64,000 nucleotides of DNA from Planctomycetota bacterium (GTDB lineage Bacteria > Planctomycetota > Planctomycetia > Planctomycetales > Planctomycetaceae), in contig JAFEBS010000052.1 in assembly GCA_018242525.1 (NCBI GenBank), positions 62,001 to 126,000 of the forward strand. The letters are read 5' to 3'. Position numbers and translations under genes: made by a program. Position 1 is the first letter of the stretch. Each line of letters opens with the position of its first letter. The notes under the pieces are model-generated. The model made no database searches and had not been told where the DNA came from. It saw only the letters and a program-made list of their open reading frames with translations. This document shows, in pieces, positions 9,050 to 17,626 of this stretch.

Positions 9050-10372
9050 ATGCGAGTCTGGATGGCAGTCGCCTGTCTGGTTTCGATTGCGACAGGCTGT
9101 GGCGGGCGACCCCGGCCGCCGGGACCACCGGTTCCGAAGGCACAGGAGATCTCCGTCAAACCGGATGCGGTCGCGGCAGAATCCCGATTGATTCAGATCT
9201 CGCAGGACGATTGGCCGATGTGGCGAGGTCCGAACGCCGATGGGGTTGCCACCGGAAAACCGGTCCCCACGAAATGGACTGAGACCGAAAATGTCACCTG
9301 GAAGTCCAAGCTGCCCGGTCGCGGTCACTCGTCGCCCATCATCCTGGGTGAGCGGATTTTTCTGGAAACGGCGGACGAGCAGGGTCAAACCCAGTCTGTC
9401 ATTTGCCTGGACCGAAAAGACGGGAGTCTGGCCTGGGACAAGACGCTGTTCCAGGGAAAGCTGGAAACGCGCATGCATCACGAAAACAGTCAGGCCAGCA
9501 GCACGCTGGCCTGCGACGGTGAGCGCCTGTACGCGACGTTCCTGAACGACAACAAGATCTGGCTGACCGCACTGGAACTCGATGGCTCACAGTTGTGGCA
9601 AACCGAAGTCGGCAGTTTCGCATCGAAGTTCGGATATTCCGCTTCCCCGACTCTCTACAAGTCTCTCGTGCTGCTGGCGGCCGACCATGAGCAGGGCGGA
9701 TTCGTCGCCGCCGTGAACCGCGACGAAGGCAGCATCGTGTGGCGCAAGACGCGTCCGGACAAATCCAGTTATGCGTCCCCGCGCGTCGTCACGATCGACG
9801 GTCAGGATCAAATGGTCGTGTGCGGCTGTCGCCTGGTTTCCAGCTTCAATCCGTTGACCGGCGATCAACTGTGGTCGGTTGAAGGGACAGCCGACGCCGG
9901 CGTGGGATTACCGGTCACGACGTCCAACCTGGTGATCGCCAGCGGCGGCTATCCGCAGCAGGAGACGATCGCGCTCAAGGCCGACGGCACCGTCGCCTGG
10001 AGAAAAAACGTCAAATCCTATGTCCCGTCGCTGCTGATCGTGAACCAGTCGCTGTTTATTGTCAGTGATGATGGCATTGCCCACTGCCATGACACAAAGA
10101 CCGGCAATGAACTCTGGAAGCACAGGATTGGCGGCAGATTCCGAGTCTCCCCGGTCGCCTCCGGGGGAAACATCATCACGACGGACATGTCCGGCAAGAC
10201 AACCATCTTCCGGGCGACCCCGGAACAATTTGACCTGGTCGCCGAAAATCAACTGGGAACGGAAGGCTTCGCCAGTCCCGGAATCAGTAAGGGGCAACTG
10301 TTTTTGCGCGTGGCCGATTCCAGCCACGGACCTCGCCAGGAATGGCTGTACTGCATTGGAGAACAGGATTGA
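9050..10372 (+). CDS. Exported PQQ-type beta-propeller lipoprotein
   Basis: A 440-aa protein. I placed the start at the ATG at 9050, which has GGGAG eight bases upstream and opens directly into a signal peptide with a lipobox-like end (LVSIATGC), predicting a lipid-anchored protein. The body is a BamB/PQQ-like propeller: repeated 'VICLDRKDGSLAWDK', 'LTALELDGSQLWQ', 'TIALKADGTVAWRK', 'CHDTKTGNELWKH' blades and an opening 'DWPMWRGPNADGVATGKPVP' segment characteristic of planctomycete PQQ-propeller proteins. It lacks a dehydrogenase domain, so a scaffold or outer-membrane-assembly role is more likely than catalysis. Exact function unknown. Confidence 0.88.
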   Translation: MRVWMAVACLVSIATGCGGRPRPPGPPVPKAQEISVKPDAVAAESRLIQISQDDWPMWRGPNADGVATGKPVPTKWTETENVTWKSKLPGRGHSSPIILGERIFLETADEQGQTQSVICLDRKDGSLAWDKTLFQGKLETRMHHENSQASSTLACDGERLYATFLNDNKIWLTALELDGSQLWQTEVGSFASKFGYSASPTLYKSLVLLAADHEQGGFVAAVNRDEGSIVWRKTRPDKSSYASPRVVTIDGQDQMVVCGCRLVSSFNPLTGDQLWSVEGTADAGVGLPVTTSNLVIASGGYPQQETIALKADGTVAWRKNVKSYVPSLLIVNQSLFIVSDDGIAHCHDTKTGNELWKHRIGGRFRVSPVASGGNIITTDMSGKTTIFRATPEQFDLVAENQLGTEGFASPGISKGQLFLRVADSSHGPRQEWLYCIGEQD

Positions 10373-10468
10373 AAGCAGTAACCAATGCCAGTGTCCCCAA
10401 GGCGGGTCGATGTGGATAGAATCGACCGTGCAATTCTGAACTCGACCATTACCGAATTGACCCCGATC

Positions 10469-11146
10469 ATGAAACTCTGCTGGACCCTGTTCGCCTTCTT
10501 GACGGCATCGGCAGTGACCCAGGCCGCCGACAAGGCCGCGTTTGTCACCGCCCTCGAAGGGAACAAACCACAAACAATCGTCACCTACGGCACCAGCCTG
10601 ACCGCTGGGGGCGAGTGGCCAAAGCAACTGCAGCTGGCCCTCGGTGCTCGGTTCCCAAAACTGGCGACGGTGGTGAACAGCGGATCGGGTGGGCAATGGT
10701 CCACATGGGGTGTCAAGAACCTGGATGAGCGGGTGATTGCCAAACAGCCCGACGTCGTGCTCATCGAATTCTCGATCAACGACGCCTTCCTGCCGTATCA
10801 GACATCGGTCGACGACGCCCGAGCGAACCTGACACACATGATCGATCGCATCCATGCGGTGCGACCGCAGTGCGAAGTCATCTTGATGGTCATGAACCCG
10901 CCGATCGGCGAACACCTGGAACGACGACCGAAGATCGCCGATTATGAACAGATGTACCGCGATTTCGCCGCGAAGAAGAAGCTGCGGCTGATCGATCACG
11001 CTCCCGGTTGGCAAGCGGTCCTGAAAAAGGGCGAGGCCGAATATAGAAAGCTGGTGCCGGACGGAATCCATCCCAACGGAACCGGCTGTGCCGAAATCAT
11101 CACTCCCAATATCCTGCAGGAAATCGGTCTGAAAGTCGCCGACTGA
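10469..11146 (+). CDS. Exported SGNH/GDSL hydrolase
   Basis: A 225-aa esterase-fold protein. The start at 10469 opens directly into a signal peptide (MKLCWTLFAFLTASAVTQAA); a longer in-frame extension has none. SGNH blocks: I 'TYGTSLTAGGEW' (Ser retained, GDSL's Asp replaced by Thr as in the GTSL subgroup), II 'NSGSGGQWS', III 'IEFSINDAF' (Asn present) and V 'DGIHPNGTG' (catalytic Asp-His). It would act outside the cytoplasm on an ester, possibly acetylated glycans given the glycan-related neighbours; that is inference. A second, distinct SGNH gene follows 58 bp downstream. Confidence 0.88.
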   Translation: MKLCWTLFAFLTASAVTQAADKAAFVTALEGNKPQTIVTYGTSLTAGGEWPKQLQLALGARFPKLATVVNSGSGGQWSTWGVKNLDERVIAKQPDVVLIEFSINDAFLPYQTSVDDARANLTHMIDRIHAVRPQCEVILMVMNPPIGEHLERRPKIADYEQMYRDFAAKKKLRLIDHAPGWQAVLKKGEAEYRKLVPDGIHPNGTGCAEIITPNILQEIGLKVAD

Positions 11147-11204
11147 TGTCATCAACATGGCCCGTACCTGAGCACATTTCCGAAATCGAATCCGGAGTCT
11201 CCGC

Positions 11205-11951
11205 ATGATCCGCAGCCCGCTTCTGGTGGTCCTGTTCCTAGCCTGCGCAACCGACGGCGGGCATGTCCAGGCTGAACGATCCGTGGTTCCGCGGCCGCGA
11301 CCATTCGACCCCTACGCGCCCATCGAGGATCAACCGGGGTTGCCACGCGTGTTGTTGATCGGTGACTCCATCTCCGAAGGCTATACAGTGCCAGTCCGAA
11401 AACGGCTGCAGGGGAAGGCGAACGTCCATCGCATCGGGGAAAATGGCGGACCGACGAAAAACGGTGTTGCCAAAATCGACAAATGGCTCGGCACCGACAA
11501 GTGGGATGTCATCCACTTCAACTGGGGGTTGCACGATCTGATGTTCCATCCCGACAAGCAGCCGAATCCCGCGCAGTATGAACGGGATCAACTGGCCCAA
11601 TACGATCAGAATCTGCGAACACTCACTGCCCGGCTGAAGCGGACAGGTGCGAAGTTGATCTGGGCGTCATCGACACCGGTCCCGGAAGAAATGAATTCCC
11701 CGCGCAGTCCGTCTCACCGGTCGCACGTCGTGAAGATTTACAATGAGACCGCCCGGAAGATCATGACGGACAATGACATCTCGATAGACGACCTGTATGC
11801 GCATGTCGAACCGGTCCTGGAGAAAACGCAAAAGCCGCACGATGTTCATTTCACAGTGGACGGATCCGAGTTCCTGGGCAAAAAGGTCGCTGACGAGATC
11901 TCAAGAGTCCTCGTGACCGATCCGCCCTCTCGCCCTGCTGAATCTCGCTGA
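11205..11951 (+). CDS. Exported SGNH/GDSL hydrolase, variant block III
   Basis: A 248-aa protein with an N-terminal signal peptide (MIRSPLLVVLFLACATDGG...). Block I is canonical, 'VLLIGDSISEGYT'. Block III reads 'FNWGLHDL', with His where SGNH enzymes normally have the oxyanion-hole Asn. Block V 'DVHFTVDG' supplies Asp-His. It has little similarity to the upstream SGNH gene outside the motifs, so the pair is not a simple duplication. Probably co-transcribed with it. Substrate unknown. Confidence 0.85.
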   Translation: MIRSPLLVVLFLACATDGGHVQAERSVVPRPRPFDPYAPIEDQPGLPRVLLIGDSISEGYTVPVRKRLQGKANVHRIGENGGPTKNGVAKIDKWLGTDKWDVIHFNWGLHDLMFHPDKQPNPAQYERDQLAQYDQNLRTLTARLKRTGAKLIWASSTPVPEEMNSPRSPSHRSHVVKIYNETARKIMTDNDISIDDLYAHVEPVLEKTQKPHDVHFTVDGSEFLGKKVADEISRVLVTDPPSRPAESR

Positions 11952-12017
11952 GGATTGAGAACCCATGCGGCGCACAGGTCTGCCAGGCGATTGTTGCAGA
12001 AGGATTGAACCTTGCGG

Positions 12018-13124
12018 CTACGAACTCAGGACGGGTAGCCGGATATTGCGAATGTCTCCGCTGTCATTGTTGGAGTCCTCCGGCGGCTCATGGGGCGGAA
12101 CCGTTTCTCGCCCGGTACCCAGGACGGTCAGCTTCACCACTCGCGAGAAGGCTGGCAGGGAACCGAACGTTGCGGCAACAGCCGTGGCTTCGTACCCGCA
12201 GTGAACCATGCAGTCAGCACACTTGGGATTACCACTGGCACGGCCGTACTTTGACCAGTCGGTTGTATCGAGCAGTTCCTGAAACGTTTCGCAGTACCCT
12301 TCGTTCAGCAGGTAGCAGGGCTTCTGCCAGCCGAACAGGTTGTAGGCGGGCATGCCCCACGGGGTGCATTCCAGGTCCCACTTCCCTTTCAAGAATTCCA
12401 GGAACAGCGGCGACAGGTTGAAGCGCCAGGACTTCTTCGCGTTTCCCAGGATCCGCTGGAACAGGTTCACCGTCTGATTGCGCTGCAGGAACAATTCCTG
12501 GCTGGGTGCCTTTTCATATTGGTATCCCGGCGAAATCATCATTCCTTCGACGCCGTAACCCATCAGCGTGTCGAACATTTCCCGCATCGCATTCGGGTCG
12601 GCGTTGTTGTAAACGGTCGTGTTCGTGGTGACGCGGAAACCCTTCGCCACGGCCAGCTTGATTGCGCTGATGGCAACGTCGTACACCCCTTCGCGGCAAA
12701 CGGCAAAATCATGCTCTTCCCTGGGTCCGTCCAAGTGTACCGAGAAAGACAGGTACTTTGAGGGCTGGAATCGGTCGATATGTTTTTCCAGCAGGATTGC
12801 GTTCGTACAAAGGTAGACATACTTCTTACGGGCGACCAGGCCGGCAACGATTTCGTCGATCTGAGGATGCAACAGGGGTTCGCCGCCGGGGATCGACACG
12901 AGCGGAGCACCGCATTCGTCCACCGCCTTGAAGCACTGTTCGGGGGTCAGATTCTGCTTCAGGATGTCGGCCGGATATTGGATCTTGCCACAGCCGGCAC
13001 ACGCCAGATTGCAGCGGAAAAGGGGCTCCAGCATCAGTACCAGCGGATACCGTTTGATCCCACGCAACCGCTTGCCGAGTACATAACTGGCCACCGTCCA
13101 CATCTGGGAAATGGGCACACCCAT
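12018..13124 (-). CDS. hpnH: Adenosyl-hopene transferase, radical SAM
   Basis: A 368-aa radical SAM enzyme. The ATG at 13124 has GGGGAG seven bases upstream. The cluster motif is CNLACAGC (Cys38, Cys42, Cys45), the HpnH-type CX3CX2C spacing, after '[12 protein letters not shown]'. Other family marks: '[14 protein letters not shown]', '[13 protein letters not shown]', '[12 protein letters not shown]', and a C-terminal Cys set ('[12 protein letters not shown]'). HpnH adds the adenosyl group of SAM to a hopene to begin C35 hopanoid synthesis, so the cell is expected to make extended hopanoids. No squalene-hopene cyclase or other hpn gene lies in the window. Confidence 0.95.
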   Translation of the reverse strand: MGVPISQMWTVASYVLGKRLRGIKRYPLVLMLEPLFRCNLACAGCGKIQYPADILKQNLTPEQCFKAVDECGAPLVSIPGGEPLLHPQIDEIVAGLVARKKYVYLCTNAILLEKHIDRFQPSKYLSFSVHLDGPREEHDFAVCREGVYDVAISAIKLAVAKGFRVTTNTTVYNNADPNAMREMFDTLMGYGVEGMMISPGYQYEKAPSQELFLQRNQTVNLFQRILGNAKKSWRFNLSPLFLEFLKGKWDLECTPWGMPAYNLFGWQKPCYLLNEGYCETFQELLDTTDWSKYGRASGNPKCADCMVHCGYEATAVAATFGSLPAFSRVVKLTVLGTGRETVPPHEPPEDSNNDSGDIRNIRLPVLSS

Positions 13125-13310
13125 CAATCAACTCCCCTGTTTTCCGTCATCCAGACCGCCCAACCGGGGTGAAGGTGTACCAGTTTTCCACGGATCTGTC
13201 AGCATCGGCACACCCAAGTTCTTTGCCGACACACTTTTCTTTCGATGAGTTCTTGCTTATCCAATGCATTTTGCCGGGCGAAAATTGAGGATTCAGGATA
13301 CCCTTCTGCG

Positions 13311-14489
13311 ATGCGCGTCACGGAGATTACCGCTTATCACGTTCGGATCCCCCTCCGAAAACCAGTTCGACATGCCTCGCACGCCCGCATCGATACCGAA
13401 TCGCTGGTCGTGCGCTGCCGCCTGGAGAATGGAGTCATAGGCTGGGGCGAGGGGTTGCCGCGCGAATATGTCACGGGCGAGACAATTGACGACGCCTGGA
13501 AGTTGCTGCAGACGAGCGACCTGCCGCGGCAGCTTGGCGGGCGCTGGACGGGGATTCCAGACGCCATTGCCGCACTCGATCAATTCCAGGTGACCCGACC
13601 CGCTGCTGACGAGCGCGATTGCTTCGGGAACTCTGTCCGCTGTGCGATCGAACTGAGCGTGCTGGACGCAGTCTGCCGAACGCAGCAGCAGCCACTTTCG
13701 GTGGTCACGACGCTGATACCAGAAACCGTGGCGATTCGATCCAGCCAGGATTTCGTCAGATACAGTGCTGTCTTCACTGCGATGAGCATCTATGCCCAGG
13801 TCAGACGCGCCGTGATGTGTTGGTACTTCGGATTCAAGGCGGCCAAGGTCAAGACCGGCGTCGAAGGAGTCGACGACCGTCAGATGCTGCGGCGATTGCG
13901 TTTTCTGTTGGGGCGCACGTTTGATCTGCGGCTGGATGCCAACGAATCCTGGACGTGCGCGAATCTGGAAGCCAAGCTCGCCCCGCTGCTGCCGTTCGGT
14001 ATCTCGTCGGTCGAACAGCCCGTCCCGCACGAGCAGGTCGATGGCCTGGCAGGCCTGCGGGGCCGGATCGGTGTTCCGCTGATGCTGGACGAATCGCTGT
14101 GCAGCCTGGTCGACGGCCGACGTGCCGTGGAACAGGGAACGTGTGACCTGTTCAACATCCGGCTGTCCAAATGTGGCGGGTTTGTGAACTCATTGCGGCT
14201 GGCCGCGCTGGCTCAGCAGGCGGGACTCGGTTACCAGCTCGGCTGCCAGGTGGGTGAGACGGGCATCCTGTCCGCCGCCGGCCGACACTTTGCCACATCG
14301 GTGTCGAACATTCGCTTCCTGGAAGGAAGCTATGATCGGTTCCTGGTGCGCGAGTGGCTGACCCGCGAAGATATCACATTTGGCCGTGGCGGGATCGCCC
14401 CGGCCCTGACAGGAGCGGGCCTGGGAGTCACCGTGGACGAGTCGGCTGTCGCACGAGTCGCCCAGCGCGAATTGAGAATCGAAGTTTGA
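13311..14489 (+). CDS. Enolase-superfamily enzyme (mandelate racemase/muconate lactonizing-like)
   Basis: A 392-aa protein. I chose the ATG at 13311 (MRVTEITAYHVRIPL), which matches the usual family N-terminus; upstream codons look unrelated. The N-terminal capping domain includes 'WGEGLPREYVTGET'. The barrel carries the KxK base pair (Lys179 and Lys181 in AAKVKTG), Asp209 in 'LDANESWT', Glu in 'VEQPV', Asp-Glu in 'MLDES' and a second Lys in 'IRLSKCGG', so the active site appears complete. The layout is the MLE/dipeptide-epimerase type rather than mandelate racemase. Substrate cannot be predicted. It is divergent from hpnH. Confidence 0.85.
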   Translation: MRVTEITAYHVRIPLRKPVRHASHARIDTESLVVRCRLENGVIGWGEGLPREYVTGETIDDAWKLLQTSDLPRQLGGRWTGIPDAIAALDQFQVTRPAADERDCFGNSVRCAIELSVLDAVCRTQQQPLSVVTTLIPETVAIRSSQDFVRYSAVFTAMSIYAQVRRAVMCWYFGFKAAKVKTGVEGVDDRQMLRRLRFLLGRTFDLRLDANESWTCANLEAKLAPLLPFGISSVEQPVPHEQVDGLAGLRGRIGVPLMLDESLCSLVDGRRAVEQGTCDLFNIRLSKCGGFVNSLRLAALAQQAGLGYQLGCQVGETGILSAAGRHFATSVSNIRFLEGSYDRFLVREWLTREDITFGRGGIAPALTGAGLGVTVDESAVARVAQRELRIEV

Positions 14490-14634
14490 TCGTCTTCAAT
14501 CATTCGGGCCGTCATTTCGCAGTCGAAGATTGGGCGAAGATTTTGTTCAACACTCCGGCCAGCCGCACGCCTGCCTGACCCAAACGGAACTTGACCAGCG
14601 GACGCTGGTGACGGGCGGATCGACTTCAGATTGG

Positions 14635-15363
14635 TCACTCTGCCGCGTTCGGCGGATCCTGACCCTGGATCTGGCACCAGGCGTTTTCGGCAGCCCGCTG
14701 TTCCGCTTCCTTTTTGTTCGGTCCCCAGGTGGGGGCGAACGCTTCATCGCCGATGCGCACGGAAATCTTGAAGCATTTGGAGTGGTCAGGGCCTTTTTCG
14801 TCGAGCAGTACGTAAATCGGCATGCCGCGGCAGCTCTTTTGTGACAACTGTTGCAACAGACTCTTGTAATTCTTGCCGTGACTCGTCTCGACAGTTCGTT
14901 CGATCTCGGGAACCGTCACCCGGCGGACCAGTTGACTGACGGCCTCGAAGCCGCCATCCAGGTAAACGCCGGCGACGAGCGATTCAAAGACAGCCGCCAT
15001 GATCGAGGAGGGGATTGTTTCGTGATCCGCCAACCCCTTGCCAAGTTGCAGGCAGCGGTCCAGTTCCAGGTCGGCACTGATCTTGGCACACGATGTCCGG
15101 CTGACCACGACCGACTTGACTCGAGTCAGCTCCCCTTCGGTCTTCTCGGGGTACATGGTGAACAACTGGTCGCAAACGATGGCTCCCAAGATCGCATCAC
15201 CCAGGAACTCAAGGCGTTCATTGGAGTCCAGCCGTATGCGCGCGATGGACGCGTGGGTCAGACAGCGCAGCAGCAGATCGCGATCACGAAACTGGTACTG
15301 CAACGCCTGCTCGCAGAATGCCAGGGTGTCGGCAAGTTCGGTTGTCACGGTCTGTTCAGTCAT
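14635..15363 (-). CDS. rnc: Ribonuclease III
   Basis: A 242-aa double-strand-specific RNase. The RNase III signature 'NERLEFLGDAILG' (about residues 48-60) carries the acidic catalytic residues, and 'AAVFESLVAGVYLDGG' supplies the second metal-binding Glu/Asp set. A C-terminal dsRNA-binding domain follows ('NYKSLLQQLSQK ... GPNKKEAEQRAAENA'). Expected to process rRNA precursors and some mRNAs. It is convergent with the enolase-superfamily gene. Confidence 0.96.
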   Translation of the reverse strand: MTEQTVTTELADTLAFCEQALQYQFRDRDLLLRCLTHASIARIRLDSNERLEFLGDAILGAIVCDQLFTMYPEKTEGELTRVKSVVVSRTSCAKISADLELDRCLQLGKGLADHETIPSSIMAAVFESLVAGVYLDGGFEAVSQLVRRVTVPEIERTVETSHGKNYKSLLQQLSQKSCRGMPIYVLLDEKGPDHSKCFKISVRIGDEAFAPTWGPNKKEAEQRAAENAWCQIQGQDPPNAAE

Positions 15364-15937
15364 TCAGCATCTTTCTGAACTTCGCGCCGTGAACGGCCTG
15401 TCCTGAACGGGAGGAATGTGGAGAAATGTCTTAAAAAAACGAGATTTGCATACCCATCTATATTTCGTCGGACGCGAGGTGTCAATCCGCTGCAAGTTTT
15501 GATCTCGATTCAGGTTGAAGTTTCTCAATGGTTTCCAGTCGGCCGCCGGGTCGTCGCGGCGTTGCTGCCACCGACTTTTCCGGAACTCACGCTGCCATCA
15601 GGATCTACGAATTCCTTCGTCGGAATTCGAGGAACGACGGGCGGCTTCAACCGGCTTCAGCCCCCGGGATTCTGGCCTTCCAACGACTTCGCACAGAACT
15701 GCGTAGTTGAATTCACCGGCGTTTTTCAAGCCTTCGCTTCAAAAAGTGACTCCGTCAGGCTGCGAAGTGAACTCTTGCGGACGCTGGTGCGAGCTGTCGG
15801 GACGTTCGATCGCTGCGGTGTTCGCAGTCCAATCGTGAGCGCCCCTCCCTTGCCTCGCCAGATAGGATAGTACCGAATTTCGGCAGGCGCATAGAGCGCA
15901 GCTGCGGGAACCGTTCCACTGACAAGGAGACCGGAAC
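15364..15937. other. Divergent intergenic region between rnc and the Do-type protease
   Basis: About 570 bp with no credible coding frame. The open frames lack a ribosome site and family similarity. It should contain the promoters for rnc (leftward) and the protease gene (rightward), but I could not pick out a convincing -35/-10 pair. No repeat stands out. Confidence 0.5.
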
Positions 15938-17437
15938 ATGCCAAAATTAAGTTCTGTTCGTCAAAGCCTGTTGATGTTGATGGCGGGCGGAGCGCTCGTC
16001 ATGAGTGCCATGACATGGTCACAGCAGCACGAAGCTGTGGCTGTGCCGCCGATGGCCAAGGCGGATGACTTGTCCGCCGCGTTTCGTACGATCGCTGCCG
16101 AAGCCACCCCCAGTATCGTGTCGATCGAGACCCTGACCCGGGCCAAGCAGGTCCAGGGTCAAGCGCCACAATTGGACGAGGACGCGATTCCCGCGCCGTT
16201 CCGTCAGTTCTTCCAGAACGATCCACGCCTGGACGAAATGTTCCGCAACCGCGGACGTGGTCGGTCGATCCCTCAGCGACGGGGAATGGGGTCCGGCTTC
16301 ATCATTGATTCGAGCGGGATTATTCTGACGAACAACCACGTCGTGAATGGTGCCGATGAAGTCAAGGTCCGACTGTACGATGGCCGCGAGTTCATCGGTA
16401 CGGATATCAAGACCGATCCCCGCACCGACGTGGCGATCGTGCGGATCGACGCAACAGGCTTGAAGGCGCTGCACATGGGTGACAGCCACGCCACACAGGT
16501 GGGTGATTGGGTGCTCGCCATCGGTAGTCCATTCGGGCTGGACATGTCGGTGACAGCCGGGATCATCAGCGCCAAGGGACGCAACAACAATCGCATTACG
16601 GCTCGAGCGGATTTCCTGCAGACCGATGCTGCCATCAACCCGGGCAACAGCGGCGGTCCGCTGATCAATATGCGTGGCGAAGTGATTGGGATCAACACCG
16701 CGATCGCCACCGAAAGCGGAGGATACGACGGGATCGGCTTCGCCATTCCGACTCACATCGCCAGTTGGGTCAGCCAGAAGCTGATCGCCAAAGGGGAAGT
16801 GACTCGTGGTTACCTCGGCACCGAAATCAAGTCGGTCGATGCGGAAACAGCCCGTCAATTCAACCTGAAAATCCGCGAAGGAGCCTTGGTGCGGTCGGTC
16901 CTGCCGGGTTCGCCTGCCGACAAGGCCGGTCTGGAACCGGGCGATCTGGTTCTGAAATTGAACGATCAACCGATCAACGATGCCACGGCACTTCAGGGGA
17001 CCGTCGAGCAACTGACGATTGGCACATCGTACCCGATGGTGATTCTGCGGAACGGAAAGCAACAGACACTGAATGTCACCGTTGCCGAGATGCCGAAGGA
17101 TTTGACTGTTGCTTCGCGCGATGAAGCGGAATCATCGCCGAAGGGAACCAAATTCGACTCGCTTGGCCTGGAAGTTCGTCCTTTGACGAAGGATCTGGCC
17201 AAGCAACTGGGTGTTTCCGGTACCGGACTGGTCATCACCGGAGTCGAAGACGCAAGTCCCGCCCAGGCCGCCGGTCTGAAGAGTGGTGATGTGATCGAAA
17301 AGGCGGGCGGACAACCGGTCACTTCCGTCGCGGAATACGAAAAGCTTCGGGACCAATTCCAAAAGGGAGACGGCCTGGTCCTGAATATTCGCTCCAGCGA
17401 CGGCCGCCGGTACTTCGTCGTGCTGAAGGGCGAATGA
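15938..17437 (+). CDS. Do-type periplasmic serine protease (DegP/HtrA family) with two PDZ domains
   Basis: A 499-aa exported protease/chaperone. The ATG at 15938 has AAGGAG upstream. The signal segment is 'SLLMLMAGGALVMSAMTW'. The trypsin-like domain has the full triad: His134 (TNNHVVNG), Asp164 (RTDVAIV), Ser238 (NPGNSGGPL). A Gln/Arg-rich LA-loop-like stretch with 'RNRGRGRSIPQRR' precedes it. Two PDZ domains follow (around 'GALVRSVLPGSPADKAGLEPG' and 'ASPAQAAGLKSGDVIEKAGG'), the Do architecture. It is followed by a strong intrinsic terminator at 17447-17487, so it is probably the last or only gene of its transcript. Confidence 0.95.
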   Translation: MPKLSSVRQSLLMLMAGGALVMSAMTWSQQHEAVAVPPMAKADDLSAAFRTIAAEATPSIVSIETLTRAKQVQGQAPQLDEDAIPAPFRQFFQNDPRLDEMFRNRGRGRSIPQRRGMGSGFIIDSSGIILTNNHVVNGADEVKVRLYDGREFIGTDIKTDPRTDVAIVRIDATGLKALHMGDSHATQVGDWVLAIGSPFGLDMSVTAGIISAKGRNNNRITARADFLQTDAAINPGNSGGPLINMRGEVIGINTAIATESGGYDGIGFAIPTHIASWVSQKLIAKGEVTRGYLGTEIKSVDAETARQFNLKIREGALVRSVLPGSPADKAGLEPGDLVLKLNDQPINDATALQGTVEQLTIGTSYPMVILRNGKQQTLNVTVAEMPKDLTVASRDEAESSPKGTKFDSLGLEVRPLTKDLAKQLGVSGTGLVITGVEDASPAQAAGLKSGDVIEKAGGQPVTSVAEYEKLRDQFQKGDGLVLNIRSSDGRRYFVVLKGE

Positions 17438-17446
17438 TCGGTCTGT

Positions 17447-17487
17447 ACGTTCTCCGTGTGGAAGGCTGCACGGAGAACGTTGTTTTT
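17447..17487 (+). terminator. Intrinsic terminator after the Do-type protease
   Basis: A perfect 12-bp stem (ACGTTCTCCGTG with CACGGAGAACGT) around a 10-nt loop begins ten bases after the protease stop codon. It is followed on the plus strand by TGTTTTTG. Confidence 0.88.
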
Positions 17488-17559
17488 GTGACGTCCGCAT
17501 TTGCCGACGGCTATCGCCACGGGAAAAGCCGCCGGTTCAGCGGGGGAAGATTCAGAATG

Positions 17560-17588
17560 CACCCGCGGCTAGCGCCTTGCGGCTCACA
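17560..17588. repeat. Short GC-rich palindromic element between convergent genes
   Basis: The motif GCGGCTAGCGCCTTGCGGC forms an imperfect hairpin between the protease terminator and the end of the 1673-aa gene. It resembles small dispersed planctomycete palindromes, but only one copy is present here. Confidence 0.3.
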
Positions 17589-17626
17589 AAATCATGCCAT
17601 CGGTACCCTGTTGGACGGGATCGTGA

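Noticed and set aside
9908-11206. A 432-codon minus-strand frame over two plus-strand genes
   Set aside because: It lies opposite the PQQ-propeller and SGNH genes and has no family motif; a shadow of high-GC codon bias.
15418-15870. A 150-codon frame upstream of the protease
   Set aside because: No ribosome site, no domain, and residue composition (Phe/Pro/Arg-rich) unlike neighbours.
16019-17062. A 347-codon minus-strand frame
   Set aside because: Antisense to the Do-type protease with its intact triad and PDZ domains.
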